Assembly: GCA_021186555.1 (NCBI GenBank)
Contig: JAJKFL010000014.1
Span: 34,282,033 to 34,346,032, forward strand
Source: Reticulitermes speratus
Lineage: Eukaryota > Arthropoda > Insecta > Blattodea > Rhinotermitidae
Length of the DNA stretch: 64,000 nucleotides
Direction of reading: 5' to 3'
In this document: positions 63,301 to 63,339 of the stretch, one piece after another
Layout of the letters: the number at the start of each line of letters is the position of its first letter
Numbering within the stretch: position 1 is the stretch's first letter
Made by a program: the position numbers and the translations under genes
The notes under the pieces: generated by a model
The model's database searches: none
What the model saw: the letters and a program-made list of their open reading frames with translations, nothing else
Told to the model about the DNA's origin: nothing

Positions 63301-63339
63301 GCGACGCGCCTCCACGGAGAGTAGTAGCAGCCAATCCTC
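777..63339 (-). CDS. Rho guanine-nucleotide exchange factor, Lbc type (14 exons traced, partial at both ends)
   Basis: Predicted activator of Rho GTPases: the DH domain catalyses GDP/GTP exchange and the following PH domain assists it and binds membrane or partners. Exons, in transcript order: 63339-63283, 60629-60576, 47714-47668, 46251-46160, 45692-45588, 37450-36989, 34709-34555, 33844-33712, 27653-27497, 21020-20911, 19257-19058, 5582-5409, 2654-2458, 984-777. All use AG/GT borders and the phases agree at every junction. About 717 codons are visible: DH about residues 90-275, PH about 290-425, coiled coil about 650-717. The DH signature VTQRLTKYPLLIEPL and the PH ending WIRGIR place it with vertebrate ARHGEF2/18/28 and insect relatives; the exact orthologue is inference. 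The start codon and 3' end lie outside the window. One exon carries a frameshift, probably a sequencing error. Confidence 0.9.
1259..2086. mobile_element. Non-autonomous DNA transposon derivative (TA duplication, 828 bp)
   Basis: The left end CTGTATTTACCCAAATGCAA and the right end, read inward on the minus strand as CCATATTTACTTGAATGCAA, form an imperfect terminal inverted repeat of about 26 bp. TA flanks both ends (1257-1258, 2087-2088), as for Tc1/mariner-like elements. There is no coding capacity inside; 'aatctaagatga' and 'aatctaagacaa' recur as subterminal motifs near 1290 and 1350. Confidence 0.65.
2458..2654 (-). CDS. RhoGEF exon 13 of window (C-terminal helical segment)
   Basis: 197 bp, entering in phase 0, leaving in phase 2, CACAG acceptor and GTTGGT donor. 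It reads DHLPWHNAMMATIPPGVLTS, then NLCDNSCELPALLMLGQEQQ, and LAAVQLSHYVYKLLSIISQQ. The repeated LxxLxxxI pattern fits a helix that pairs with the coiled coil of the next exon. Confidence 0.8.
3115..4553 (+). mobile_element. Pogo/Tigger-like transposon, copy 1
   Basis: Terminal inverted repeats CAGTGGAACCTCGTTGCATC and, inward from the other end, CAGTAAAACCTCGATGCATC, flanked by TA (3113-3114, 4554-4555). At 1439 bp it is shorter than a full pogo/Tigger (about 2.2-2.5 kb) because the N-terminal coding half is missing. It shares TIRs and internal sequence with copies at 12564, 22583 and 35401. Confidence 0.9.
3490..4400 (+). pseudogene. Pogo-like transposase remnant (copy 1)
   Basis: Pieces in shifting frames read KVTVLLCVNSDRTDKVPIVI, GKSPKPRCFK, MTTDIFSSFLRSLD, then ILLFVNNCATHP and RYPANCTSVVQPLDLGVI, and an acidic C-terminal tail from about 3924. 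These match the DDE domain of pogo/Tigger transposases (the CENP-B/jerky fold). The second catalytic Asp, in the usual FVDNCxxHP motif, is Asn here (FVNNC), and a stop separates the core from the tail at about 3919. Inactive. Confidence 0.88.
4771..4873. mobile_element. 103-bp MITE with perfect 13-bp inverted ends
   Basis: Begins CCCTTTGGCACCA and ends with its exact reverse complement. The CCCTTT start recalls piggyBac-type ends, but the flanks (AACAT left, ATAAT right) are not a clean TTAA pair, so the superfamily is open. Confidence 0.6.
5409..5582 (-). CDS. RhoGEF exon 12 of window (Ser-rich linker)
   Basis: 174 bp, 58 codons, phase 0 at both ends. Acceptor TTGCAG. Two donors are possible, GTAAAA (exon end 5409) and GTGTTT seven bases on; only the first keeps the frame into exon 13. 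It reads EVNSLASSLYAPGTNLSRSV then SSVGEHQSEAYISPTLPKRA. The Ser/Pro content (SPTLPKRAETFGGFD) suggests a flexible, probably phosphorylated linker; the phosphorylation is inference. Confidence 0.82.
5583..6110. other. Intron, nothing recognised
   Basis: AT-rich intron sequence without repeat ends or splice-compatible exons that I could see. Confidence 0.5.
6119..6290. repeat. Purine-rich GGAA/GAAA tract followed by CA/CG dinucleotides
   Basis: 6119-6212 is almost pure A/G with GGAAGAAA-type units; 6236-6290 is an alternating CA/CG/TG tract with a Z-DNA-like 'gtgcgcgcgcacgcaca' core. The translated ORFs over it (runs of Ser/Phe/Leu) are repeat artefacts. Confidence 0.85.
7005..7752 (-). mobile_element. 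Internally deleted mariner relic
   Basis: Minus-strand frames read YTTIEFLIKEEIPASDIHAR near the start, then VKYFKNWNSDLACQPCSG, RNKKKKVDELIRQNPHVTVN, SSQLLEGYTVEGDDFLHS and GDETWFYHLDLETK, and finally WQKCIIQDGDFVE. These are the HTH region, the block with the first catalytic Asp and the extreme C-terminus of a mariner transposase. The two other catalytic Asp blocks are deleted, and stops and shifts break the frame. The family is very common in insect genomes. Confidence 0.8.
7920..8390 (-). pseudogene. Decayed IS630/mariner-type transposase fragment
   Basis: On the minus strand two frames alternate: WFTDKAHFPFHVYINKQSNH near 8360-8300, WCTVLATGIAGPIFL near 8270, FFSRDETEPQATNAMLNALN near 8120, and FGYKWFWLPYSVNLNFCG near 8000. 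They line up with the WFxDEAHF / WCAxxxxGIIGPxFF / FxQDGAxPHxxxxVxxxL / WPPYSPDLNPCD blocks of eukaryotic IS630-type transposases. Catalytic residues are lost in at least two blocks. The sequence upstream to 8573 is open but I do not recognise it. Confidence 0.55.
8574..9548. other. Intron, nothing recognised
   Basis: Short chance frames only; no TIRs, no coding matches. Confidence 0.5.
9549..10859 (+). mobile_element. Near-complete mariner element (1311 bp)
   Basis: TA flanks (9547-9548, 10860-10861) and inverted ends of about 30 bp sharing TGGTRCAACCCAAAAGTTCC. The length is typical of full mariners (about 1.3 kb). The internal ORF is broken once. Confidence 0.93.
9743..10797 (+). pseudogene. 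Mariner transposase, one frameshift
   Basis: Starts MTDVKEQRICIKFCFKLSKT with the paired helix-turn-helix region (FKRFKNGQMSVDDDERSGRP). The frame is lost near 10203 by a small deletion next to ISN. The second frame carries the first catalytic block (GDETWVFGYDHETKQQSS), then VLHHDNTPAHASL and PYSQDLAPCDFFLFPKMK. The second and third Asp are separated by 34 residues, the DD34D signature of mariners, and the protein ends YFEGDGGK. All three catalytic Asp are present across the two frames, so this is a recently disabled copy. It acts, when intact, by cut-and-paste at TA. Confidence 0.93.
11678..12291 (+). mobile_element. Deleted mariner-type element (about 614 bp)
   Basis: Inverted ends share TCCAGAAAGTAAAGATACAA at left (from 11690) and, inverted, at right (to 12285). 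TA flanks are plausible but the border bases differ between ends (CGAGGGTTA versus TGTAGGATG), so the limits are within a few bases. It is too short for a whole mariner. Confidence 0.82.
11752..12189 (+). pseudogene. C-terminal half of a mariner transposase
   Basis: Reads KGVLLVDFMPHRTTRNSAAY, then LLHDNARPHTARAKQQLL and HSPDLAPSDFHLFLHLKKHL, ending LDKGGDYVEK. The second and third catalytic Asp are 34 residues apart (DD34D). The N-terminal DNA-binding part and the first catalytic Asp are deleted; a T-run precedes the fragment. The remaining frame is open for about 145 codons, so the deletion may be fairly recent. It is a different lineage from the element at 9549. Confidence 0.88.
12564..13238 (+). 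mobile_element. Pogo-like deletion derivative, copy 2 (675 bp)
   Basis: Same ends as copy 1, with TA flanks (12562-12563, 13239-13240). Only the acidic transposase tail is kept (12777-13118: MGMNKDIFDDYVSVDSHVAT, SYFELRRKVCTK). It sits in the right arm of the long inverted repeat, whose left arm shows the uninterrupted sequence. Confidence 0.92.
14038..14499 (+). repeat. 462-bp direct repeat, left copy (flanks a LINE)
   Basis: Matches 16243-16704 at a constant offset of 2205 bp with no gaps and about 8 mismatches that I could count, seven of them in the second half. It carries no recognised gene. Confidence 0.93.
14500..16157 (+). CDS. LINE ORF2 C-terminal part: reverse transcriptase, RNase H, zinc knuckle
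   Basis: An open frame of about 552 codons within the insert. It starts INDLGFRTFGYADDIVIIVQ, with the YADD catalytic box of the RT palm, then the thumb (TYLGVILDSKLNWNHHLQKI). RNase H follows with its four acidic residues in context: TDGSRDGSG, FQTEIHAIL, FSDSQAALKAL and WVPGHSGILGNEKADELARQ. Near the end is CRFCGSETETVHHIVCGC (CX2C-X8-H-X4-C). The open frame runs on upstream to 14298, but those codons lie in the flanking repeat and are not part of the LINE. The frame has no stop, so the insertion is fairly young even though it is dead for lack of its 5' part. Confidence 0.93.
14500..16242 (+). mobile_element. 5'-truncated RNase H-bearing LINE between 462-bp direct repeats
   Basis: The insert starts abruptly inside the reverse transcriptase and ends after the stop codon with about 85 bp of 3' sequence (ending 'aaagaagaaatg'), with no poly(A). 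An RT followed by RNase H places it near the I/LOA-type LINEs by domain order; the clade is inference. The flanking repeats would be an extraordinarily long target duplication. Confidence 0.88.
16243..16704 (+). repeat. 462-bp direct repeat, right copy
   Basis: Partner of 14038-14499. The shared block starts at TCTCATTTCACTG and ends at ATGTCTTGCA in both; sequences diverge at once outside it. Confidence 0.93.
16990..17240. repeat. Dispersed repeat with internal inverted motif
   Basis: Contains TTTCAGAGGAACTGCT (17101) and its near complement AGCAGGTTCCTCTGAAA (17162). A shorter relative at about 19470-19560 shares 'accaggttcctctgaa' and 'atcccagaggac'. The family is not identified. Confidence 0.45.
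17536..18876 (+). mobile_element. Full-length but decayed mariner element (1341 bp)
   Basis: TA flanks (17534-17535, 18877-18878). Inverted ends CAAGGGCCATTCCGAAAGTA and, inward from the right, CAAGGGGCATTCTGAAAGTA. Confidence 0.92.
17698..18762 (+). pseudogene. Mariner transposase, several frameshifts, third Asp lost
   Basis: Pieces: MSKPIKQWAVIEFLSHENET with the HTH region to 18036; LISRYESEGNDFLFSIVIEE near 18150, followed by SWVHHYDSELKSQS; LLQHDNARPHTIAATSAVVA near 18460; then HPPYSPDLAPSAFWLFGALK and a C-terminal RHCIKREGDYMEM. The motif that should read APSDFW has Ala in place of the catalytic Asp, and the first Asp block reads EEKSW rather than GDESW. At least three frame breaks and one stop (18658). 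Inactive and older than the element at 9549. Confidence 0.9.
19058..19257 (-). CDS. RhoGEF exon 11 of window (post-PH helical region)
   Basis: 200 bp. Two tandem CAG acceptors are present (TTGCAG then GCAG); only the second (exon start 19257) keeps the frame from exon 10. It reads ETGFVVGVLRQKDVEQAQIL, then EEKMALQQKLLAAAGVESVL, and ends SSTMWQEVLSAVQ before a GTGCAG donor. Leu/Gln-rich heptads suggest a short coiled coil. Confidence 0.85.
19680..20190 (-). mobile_element. 3' fragment of a second RNase H-type LINE
   Basis: The minus-strand frame 20146-19757 reads LNRNQLRILTGLFTGHCHLK, then CDRCKQVSEMALHVLGDC (CX2C-X8-H-X4-C), and ends LLHFVQSVGLLNK. It aligns with the C-terminal end of the LINE at 14500 (LSRNQLRSVVAFLTGHAPAR, CRFCGSETETVHHIVCGC, SSTGLMNQ), but it is clearly divergent and antisense to it. 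Only the last 130 residues remain. Confidence 0.8.
20191..20910. other. Intron, nothing recognised
   Basis: AT-rich; no coding or repeat structure identified before the 21020-20911 exon. Confidence 0.5.
20911..21020 (-). CDS. RhoGEF exon 10 of window (end of PH and following helix)
   Basis: 110 bp, entering with one base (completing Arg) and leaving with one base, TTTGCAG acceptor and GTAAGC donor. It reads SAVQSCQEDDDETVVLSSEE then RQKLLETKQSQIRQIV. It closes the final PH helix (WIRGIR-SAVQSC) and continues with an acidic patch and a charged helix, matching the post-PH region of the family. Confidence 0.9.
21021..22132. other. Intron, nothing recognised
   Basis: No convincing exon or repeat end seen on either strand. 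Confidence 0.5.
22133..22182. repeat. CA-rich microsatellite
   Basis: Alternating CA with a few CG steps (gtgcgcacacacgcacgc, then a run of CA). Confidence 0.9.
22804..23640. repeat. Inverted-repeat cluster inside the pogo-ended element
   Basis: 22804-22915 matches the complement of 23212-23325 for about 110 bp (for example ATTCTGTGCATTTTGATTAA in both senses). 22840-23000 also matches the complement of 23380-23600, including GGTTGCACATTCCAA. The arrangement is therefore one left copy and two partial inverted right copies. The plus frame 23288-23460 (QEKTIYNYKRKCLKLGQELK) looks like a coiled coil; a THAP/P-type origin is possible but not shown. Confidence 0.7.
24352..24429. repeat. CTTT/CTT microsatellite
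   Basis: CTTT units pass into CTT units. It lies near the right end of the pogo-ended element. Confidence 0.92.
24650..24775 (-). repeat. tRNA-derived SINE fragment
   Basis: The minus strand reads TAAAGCGATGGGTTAGAGCA (box A-like) and 70 bases on GATCTGGGTTTGGTTCCCAG (box B-like with a T-arm stem CTGGG...CCCAG). Probably related to the copies at 32805 and 62335. Confidence 0.5.
25029..26556 (-). pseudogene. Decayed piggyBac-type transposase
   Basis: An ATG-led frame at 26556 reads MAPRRKLHDEEFESLS, typical of a piggyBac N-terminus, and then decays. From 25778 a 249-codon frame reads RVKGNGLKFYMDKFFSFSGL, then INCFSTFRPSTRGMLDDF, ITALAWKDKNEVQVLTDMYN and later NLTFLNSHILLSSVV. YMDKFFSFSGLYNSL is the block with the first catalytic Asp, and ALAWKDKxxVxxLTxM the second. 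The third block (usually GVDxxDQ) is degraded. I found no clear TTAA-flanked ends. Confidence 0.8.
27497..27653 (-). pseudogene. RhoGEF exon 9 of window (C-terminal PH strands) with an internal frameshift
   Basis: 157 bp with CCTTTCAG-type context, a clean AG acceptor and a GTGAGG donor. The first part reads AGVVSLQKLLVREKAGQESR in the frame expected from exon 8. The second part, GIYLISSNPADPEMFELKVH then KPKDKQLWIRGIR, is in the +1 frame. Both halves match the family (VVSLQKLIVRxxAxxE and FLISxxPPEMYExxxxxxxxxxxWIRxI). The neighbouring phases need a length of 3n+2 and the exon is 3n+1, so one base is missing near the CCC at 27593-27595 (plus strand). All other exons are intact, so an assembly or consensus error, or an allele, is more likely than a dead gene. 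Confidence 0.9.
27654..29819. other. Intron, nothing recognised
   Basis: About 2.2 kb of AT-rich sequence with homopolymer A/T runs. I see no transposon ends, no splice-compatible exon and no long open frame. Confidence 0.5.
29820..29850. repeat. TA microsatellite
   Basis: An uninterrupted run of TA about 20 bases long, 30 bp left of the piggyBac insertion. Confidence 0.9.
30225..31046 (-). pseudogene. piggyBac transposase, N-terminally truncated
   Basis: A 273-codon open frame. It reads KINSFGTVRPNRKDMPPDFG, then LTALVWKDRRDVYMLTNMDP, MGYVDNSDRMANSYSMSRRN, and KWTMKLFFHLLNLTVLNSWI. WKDRRDV carries the second catalytic Asp and YVDNSDRM the third. The C-terminus has the cysteine-rich zinc-binding tail in shifted frames (CAWCLVSRTF). 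The block with the first Asp (normally DNFFTS) is missing, so this copy cannot cut, but the open frame implies a young insertion. Confidence 0.93.
31588..31655. promoter_or_regulatory. Paired subterminal palindromes of the piggyBac element
   Basis: AACGACCCATATATGGGTCG (continuing to GTT) is a perfect 22-bp palindrome, and GACCCCTATAGGGGA lies about 45 bp on; both are followed by CGTTCGG. The shared pattern is GACCC-N-TATA-N-GGG-N-CGTTCGG. Likely transposase-binding sites; that role is inference. Confidence 0.6.
31667..32759. other. Intron, nothing recognised
   Basis: AT-rich with a poly(T) near 31950; nothing coding. Confidence 0.5.
32760..32940 (-). repeat. tRNA-derived SINE
   Basis: The minus strand reads GATAGCGTAGTCAGTATACT (box A-like), then CCTGGGTCCAGTTCCTGGCA (box B-like), and further on CAGTGGGTACTGGGGGCTCT followed by T's. 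The copy at 62335-62500 has the same order, including ACTGGGGGGCTTTTTT, so the two are one family. Confidence 0.65.
33712..33844 (-). CDS. RhoGEF exon 8 of window (PH domain, middle strands)
   Basis: 133 bp, entering with one base and leaving in phase 0, CTGCAG acceptor and GTGATG donor. It reads FEGVAMLMQGRGKMQLVLVI and then VLSDVLFFLLENSNKYSFFT, ending PDNK. The VLSDVLFFLLENNxKYxFFxxDNK pattern is a hallmark of the PH domain of the ARHGEF2/18/28 group. Confidence 0.94.
34201..34215. repeat. G homopolymer
   Basis: AAGGGGGGGGGGGTG-type run; likely unstable in sequencing. Confidence 0.85.
34555..34709 (-). CDS. RhoGEF exon 7 of window (DH-PH linker and start of PH)
   Basis: 155 bp, entering in phase 0 and leaving in phase 2, GTCAGT donor. 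It reads EILVEVDTQVAEKEKEDRKL, then EIYNRIEAKSFTVYRGVKFK and KSDILSKNRRL. The VNxxVAEKEKxxRLxEIYNRxD pattern is the final DH helix that leads into the PH domain in Lbc-type GEFs, and FKKSDILSKNRRL is the first PH strand region. Confidence 0.93.
35401..36891 (+). mobile_element. Pogo/Tigger-like transposon, copy 3 (1491 bp, best preserved)
   Basis: Ends CAGTGAAACCTCTATCCATC and, inward from the right, CAGTGAAACCTCTATCCATC: a perfect 20-bp match, with TA flanks (35399-35400, 36892-36893). It inserted into the intron just downstream of the DH exon. The N-terminal DNA-binding part is absent, as in copy 1, so both descend from the same deleted master. Confidence 0.95.
35690..36606 (+). pseudogene. 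Pogo-like transposase DDE domain (copy 3)
   Basis: Pieces read LLEGYERDIYNADETGLFYN (first Asp in NADETGLF), LPDRTLALKG, then from 35902 MPIVIGKSPKPRCFKNVRKL, ILLFVDNCAAHPKDTSFLRN (second Asp) and SVLQPLDLGVINCYKQLYRK (third Asp, 31 residues after the second). An acidic tail follows. A stop at 35833 and a frame change before 35902 break it. Unlike copy 1, all three Asp are kept. The CENP-B-type HTH that should precede is missing. Confidence 0.92.
36989..37450 (-). CDS. RhoGEF exon 6 of window (core of DH domain)
   Basis: 462 bp, 154 codons, phase 0 at both ends, TTTTAAG acceptor and GTGAGA donor. It holds most of the DH fold: FVEGLQKHFQLGKDLERMFP, then MDLTAIHLSFLYRLRQRQ, and the conserved region 3 signature ILFVTQRLTKYPLLIEPLIK. 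It ends in the long helix SEQERFGKALAFVK. It is the strongest single piece of evidence for the gene. A pogo-type transposon ends 98 bp downstream of its donor. Confidence 0.95.
37732..38160. mobile_element. Possible hAT-like MITE (about 430 bp)
   Basis: The left end CAGGCTTGTCAAACTC resembles, inverted, the right end (CTGTCAAACACGG). Flanks TGTACTAG and TAAACTAG agree at 6 of 8 positions, as an aged 8-bp hAT duplication would. No coding capacity. Confidence 0.4.
38571..41344 (-). mobile_element. Tigger-type element (2774 bp), a second pogo family
   Basis: Ends CAGTAAAACCCCTATTTAAA and, inward from the right, CAGTAAAACCCCAATTTAAT. TA follows the right end; the left flank is CA. The subterminal phrase 'actaaatgygggaa' is repeated several times near the right end. 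It is distinct in sequence from the pogo family at 3115/12564/22583/35401. Confidence 0.85.
39714..40710 (-). pseudogene. Tigger-type transposase with CENP-B-like HTH, frame-broken
   Basis: N-terminal pieces: MATSKRKNLIIVEKVKIIQ (40700), then NPSTPAVEIARKFNLAPSSL, the first HTH; then, near 40360-40250, a second HTH with FKGSNGWLDRFKQCHGLEYK. The DDE domain starts GIFNADETGIFSNLLPSKTL, KCHGGKKSKDRITALLCANS and SEKLVPLIIGKFAKPRCFKT. The second and third Asp blocks are not recognisable: after NKNAWM the frame passes straight to an acidic tail, so the core is deleted. Inactive. Confidence 0.88.
41345..41660 (-). mobile_element. RTE-like LINE 3' end with GGA/GAA tail
   Basis: The minus frame 41624-41439 reads LGRIQRTYSSGIVKRILEWK, then GRPRIGWLDDVCNSM, matching the C-terminal 'LGHVxRM... 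GRPRxRWxDDV' block of insect RTE/Jockey-like ORF2 proteins. The 3' side (41357-41402) is a GA-rich simple repeat. It lies directly against the right end of the Tigger element. Confidence 0.65.
42967..43035. repeat. C homopolymer followed by CA/CG dinucleotides
   Basis: A run of about 17 C, then alternating CA with CG steps. Confidence 0.9.
44118..44135. repeat. G homopolymer (about 18)
   Basis: Uninterrupted G run; likely length-unstable in assembly. Confidence 0.9.
44310..44910 (-). mobile_element. RTE-like LINE 3' region with GA-rich tail, second copy
   Basis: The minus frame 44706-44476 reads LVPWKRWTDDVERHMKILEI then RHWHTWARNQKEWGRIALED, the same C-terminal block as at 41439 but from a different element. 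44316-44466 is a pyrimidine-rich tract on the plus strand (GGA/GAA on the element strand). 44740-44905 has GC-richer sequence that looks like the same element's upstream part, but I could not place it in a frame. Confidence 0.65.
45150..45222. mobile_element. Solo right end of a Tigger-type element
   Basis: 'aaatgcaggaacattaaatc' and 'gttactgtg' at 45188-45221 resemble the right end of the element at 38571 ('aaatgtgggaacattaaatt', 'ttttactg'). I found no left partner nearby. Confidence 0.5.
45588..45692 (-). CDS. RhoGEF exon 5 of window (start of DH domain, CR1)
   Basis: 105 bp, 35 codons, phase 0 at both ends, TTTTTTCAG acceptor and GTATGA donor. It reads VTKKLKEKEIKRQEHIYEFI and then LTEKHHCLTLRVMQK. 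The segment KRQEHIYEFILTEKHH is conserved region 1 of the DH domain, the helix that contacts switch I of the GTPase; the glutamate in IYEFI is the expected catalytic-face residue by family knowledge. Confidence 0.92.
46160..46251 (-). CDS. RhoGEF exon 4 of window (pre-DH segment)
   Basis: 92 bp between a GGTTTTCAG acceptor and a GTTGGT donor. It reads DPVTADDLDTDPFLGLQLEE followed by PDSWTPTVGKE. The pattern EEP-SW-P-V followed by a lysine-rich run is the conserved lead-in to the DH domain in ARHGEF2/18/28-type proteins. It enters with two bases and leaves in phase 0. Confidence 0.85.
46315..47666. repeat. About 42-bp minisatellite filling most of an intron
   Basis: Degenerate units of the form AGCTCTGATATGGCACAGCA followed by AGTGACAGTTACAATATCAA and TG, roughly 20 units from 46826 to 47666, plus one isolated unit at 46315-46345. 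Unit length drifts between about 35 and 50. The array stops within about 2 bp of the splice donor of the 47714-47668 exon. The gap (46346-46825) includes a Penelope-like tail. Confidence 0.85.
46675..46800 (+). repeat. Penelope-like 3' tail motif
   Basis: CCTGAAGATGGCCTGTTATA, then GGCCAAAAC and a later AATAAAAC. The CTGA-stem-(G)AAAC layout recurs at 49360 (minus), 38445 (minus) and 11400 (minus). Confidence 0.45.
47668..47714 (-). CDS. RhoGEF exon 3 of window (micro-exon, linker)
   Basis: A 47-bp exon after a pyrimidine-rich TTTCTTTCAG acceptor and before a GTAAGC donor. It reads SLSDEGSQDRFEFLGE, a Ser/Asp/Glu-rich linker of the kind found just upstream of DH domains in this family. The downstream intron begins within a few bases with a minisatellite, so this donor sits right at a repeat array. 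Confidence 0.72.
49240..50070 (-). pseudogene. Penelope-like element, GIY-YIG endonuclease remnant and 3' tail
   Basis: Minus-strand frames between 50060 and 49850 read NKLYAGQTGKTIKI, RFREHNRYIK, then in another frame PQSAYTVHILNHQHQYGPIQ, and back NTMELLTPAYKGARMNCLES. LYxGxTGRxxxxRxxEH and the KGxxMNxLE end are the GIY-YIG endonuclease domain at the C-terminus of Penelope ORFs. The 3' tail near 49360 has CCCTGAGGATAGCTACAGGT and GTAACCGAAAC. The reverse transcriptase is not present; three frame breaks and stops make it dead. Confidence 0.75.
50165..50410 (+). repeat. tRNA-derived SINE (class II tRNA-like head)
   Basis: CCCAGTGGCTGCGCGGTCTA at 50179 carries box A, and TTTTGGGTTCAAATCCCGCC at 50233 carries box B with a perfect T-arm stem. 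The 75-80-nt spacing with a long variable-arm region recalls tRNA-Leu or tRNA-Ser. A tail of about 150 bp follows. It is not a functional tRNA gene: the acceptor stem does not close. Confidence 0.8.
50985..51118 (+). other. GC-rich open segment of unknown origin
   Basis: The plus frame reads RFNIKAGNVYDTKESDDSRG, then KAALSVIGWLKGRKKTMHHH. Base composition and codon use are unlike the AT-rich flanks. It lies directly beyond the 3' end of the minus-strand Jockey-type LINE. It might be a captured exon, a retrocopy or part of an unrecognised element. I do not recognise the protein. Confidence 0.35.
51118..53815 (-). mobile_element. Jockey-type LINE, minus copy, most of ORF2 deleted
   Basis: ORF1 remnants run from 53697 to about 51846. 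The sequence then jumps to the last part of ORF2 (YLRIATGAPCYIGSPQ near 51510) and a 3' tail that matches the plus-strand copy's tail (51118-51440 inverted against 58890-59190 and 59240-59560). Its 5' end faces the 5' end of the plus copy. Confidence 0.85.
51846..53697 (-). pseudogene. Jockey-type ORF1 (gag-like), minus copy
   Basis: Starts MLKQEEVAFMKAISTSELSA, parallel to MLKQEELALMTTISS in the plus copy. It continues with RRMSLEDMSRPLF near 53180, then LRVSVETYVAPKDPLQYKLC and QRLGHTQRNCGYAPQCVACG near 52600 (CCHC-type knuckles), and ends with ITDLLDNITLEPCVELTHRL. At least three frame breaks separate the pieces. One knuckle Cys is changed to Tyr context (PLQYKLCQ instead of PLQCKRCQ). It would coat the retrotransposon RNA if intact. 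Confidence 0.85.
54246..55914 (+). pseudogene. Jockey-type ORF1 (gag-like) with one frameshift, plus copy
   Basis: I chose the start at 54246 (MLKQEELALMTTISSVQGNP) because the minus copy starts with the same residues, although the frame is open upstream. A low-complexity middle leads to a conserved domain (TPVFVTGVTDKRGFLAWLRT). The frame shifts by one base near 55030 next to CCCCC, and the second frame continues VKNLGRHMPESVVSEELDAL. Then come three zinc knuckles: CKRCQRFGHMQRNC, CVACGEQHPSGEC-like (VACGEQHPSGEC) and CCSCGGNHTANYRGC. The end is Pro/Ala-rich and closes with EEISDLLDNLHVNA. RNA-binding coat protein of the retrotransposon by family knowledge. Confidence 0.9.
56018..58673 (+). 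pseudogene. Jockey-type ORF2: endonuclease and reverse transcriptase, broken
   Basis: The endonuclease starts ALRLACWNADGVRGRKMELD and carries DICLLTETHLRSG, VLMAGDLNAKHVDWNSR and SDHLPVLIDT, the APE-type catalytic motifs. The RT follows: KASKAPGPNGIPNRALKHLP, SYRPISLLDTIG, DEQFGFRPKHST, GAVLLDVAKAFDTVW, and the ALYADDTAII catalytic box at 58020. The thumb region has RYLGVILDTRMTWSPHI. Stops in frame at 56381, 57224 and 57590; frameshifts near 57695 (CCCCC) and 57950 (GGGGG). No RNase H domain. It nicks DNA and copies RNA by target-primed reverse transcription when intact. Confidence 0.92.
58890..59190 (+). repeat. LINE 3' tail, copy A, with T-arm-like and hairpin elements
   Basis: 58937-58953 folds as a perfect tRNA T-arm (CTGGG, loop TTCAAAT, CCCAG). 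59153-59171 holds ACTTGCGCGGAGCGCAAGT, an 8-bp stem with a 3-nt loop. The same two elements, in the same order, occur in the two other tails. Confidence 0.75.
59193..59232. repeat. TTGG simple repeat
   Basis: TTGGTTGG units, probably the 3' terminal repeat of the plus-strand LINE. Confidence 0.88.
59240..59610 (+). repeat. Solo LINE tail or tail-sharing SINE, copy B
   Basis: Shares with copy A a degraded T-arm (CTGGGCTCAACCCCAAA), the phrase 'gcgatgcggtcaaacgcagg' and the hairpin ACTTGCGCTTCGCGAAAGT. It is closer to the inverted tail of the minus LINE (51118-51440), with which it also shares 'gtgcttcttgagcactag'. The minus tail has a box A-like TGGCGCAGTG about 70 bases before its box B. Confidence 0.7.
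59560..59770 (+). other. GC-rich stretch with AATAAA, possible LTR fragment
   Basis: The 'catcaataaacactgtgacc' region followed by 'tcatcattgtaactaccac' looks like the 3' part of an LTR with a polyadenylation signal. No partner LTR, primer-binding site or coding region is visible, so this is weak. Confidence 0.3.
59908..59996. repeat. 89-bp near-perfect hairpin (39-bp arms, 11-bp loop)
   Basis: Arms 59908-59946 and 59958-59996 pair with about four mismatches; the core CTTCTGGGATGTTACG is perfect in both. It could be a foldback MITE or a microRNA-like precursor. Confidence 0.85.
60576..60629 (-). CDS. RhoGEF exon 2 of window (acidic linker)
   Basis: 54 bp between a CTTCCAG acceptor and a GTGAGT donor. 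It reads QIINEEKEGDGSPHEGT, an acidic linker before the DH domain. It enters one base into a codon completed from the previous exon and leaves in phase 2, matching the next exon. No domain is assigned; support comes from splice sites and phase rather than recognised homology. Confidence 0.65.
60630..61814. other. Intron, nothing recognised
   Basis: No exon in the required phase and no repeat ends seen. Confidence 0.5.
61815..61872. repeat. GAT then GGT trinucleotide microsatellite
   Basis: GATGAT units followed by GGTGGT units. The histidine-rich reading on the minus strand is an artefact of this repeat. Confidence 0.93.
62335..62505 (-). repeat. tRNA-derived SINE, second copy of the 32.8-kb family
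   Basis: The minus strand reads GGCTCTGTCACACTATGCTG (box A-like region), TTTGGGTTCAGTTACTGGCA (box B-like), then GAGACCTTTCCTTT and TATACTGGGGGGCTTTTTTC. It aligns with 32760-32940. Confidence 0.6.
63186..63262. repeat. Purine-rich GAGAAAA tract
   Basis: Almost pure A/G (AGAGAAGAGAAAA-type units) about 20 bp from the donor of the first exon (63283). Translated Lys/Arg/Glu runs here are repeat artefacts. Confidence 0.85.
63283..63339 (-). CDS. RhoGEF exon 1 of window (N-terminal linker)
   Basis: A 57-bp candidate exon preceded by a C-rich tract ending in TAG and followed by a strong GTAAGT donor. It reads RRIGCYYSPWRRVATKLGV and leaves two bases that pair with the first base of the next exon (phase 2). 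The arginine-rich, cysteine-bearing stretch is not a domain I recognise. The acceptor could lie further upstream, since the frame stays open into the C-rich tract, so the 5' border is the least certain of the set. Confidence 0.55.
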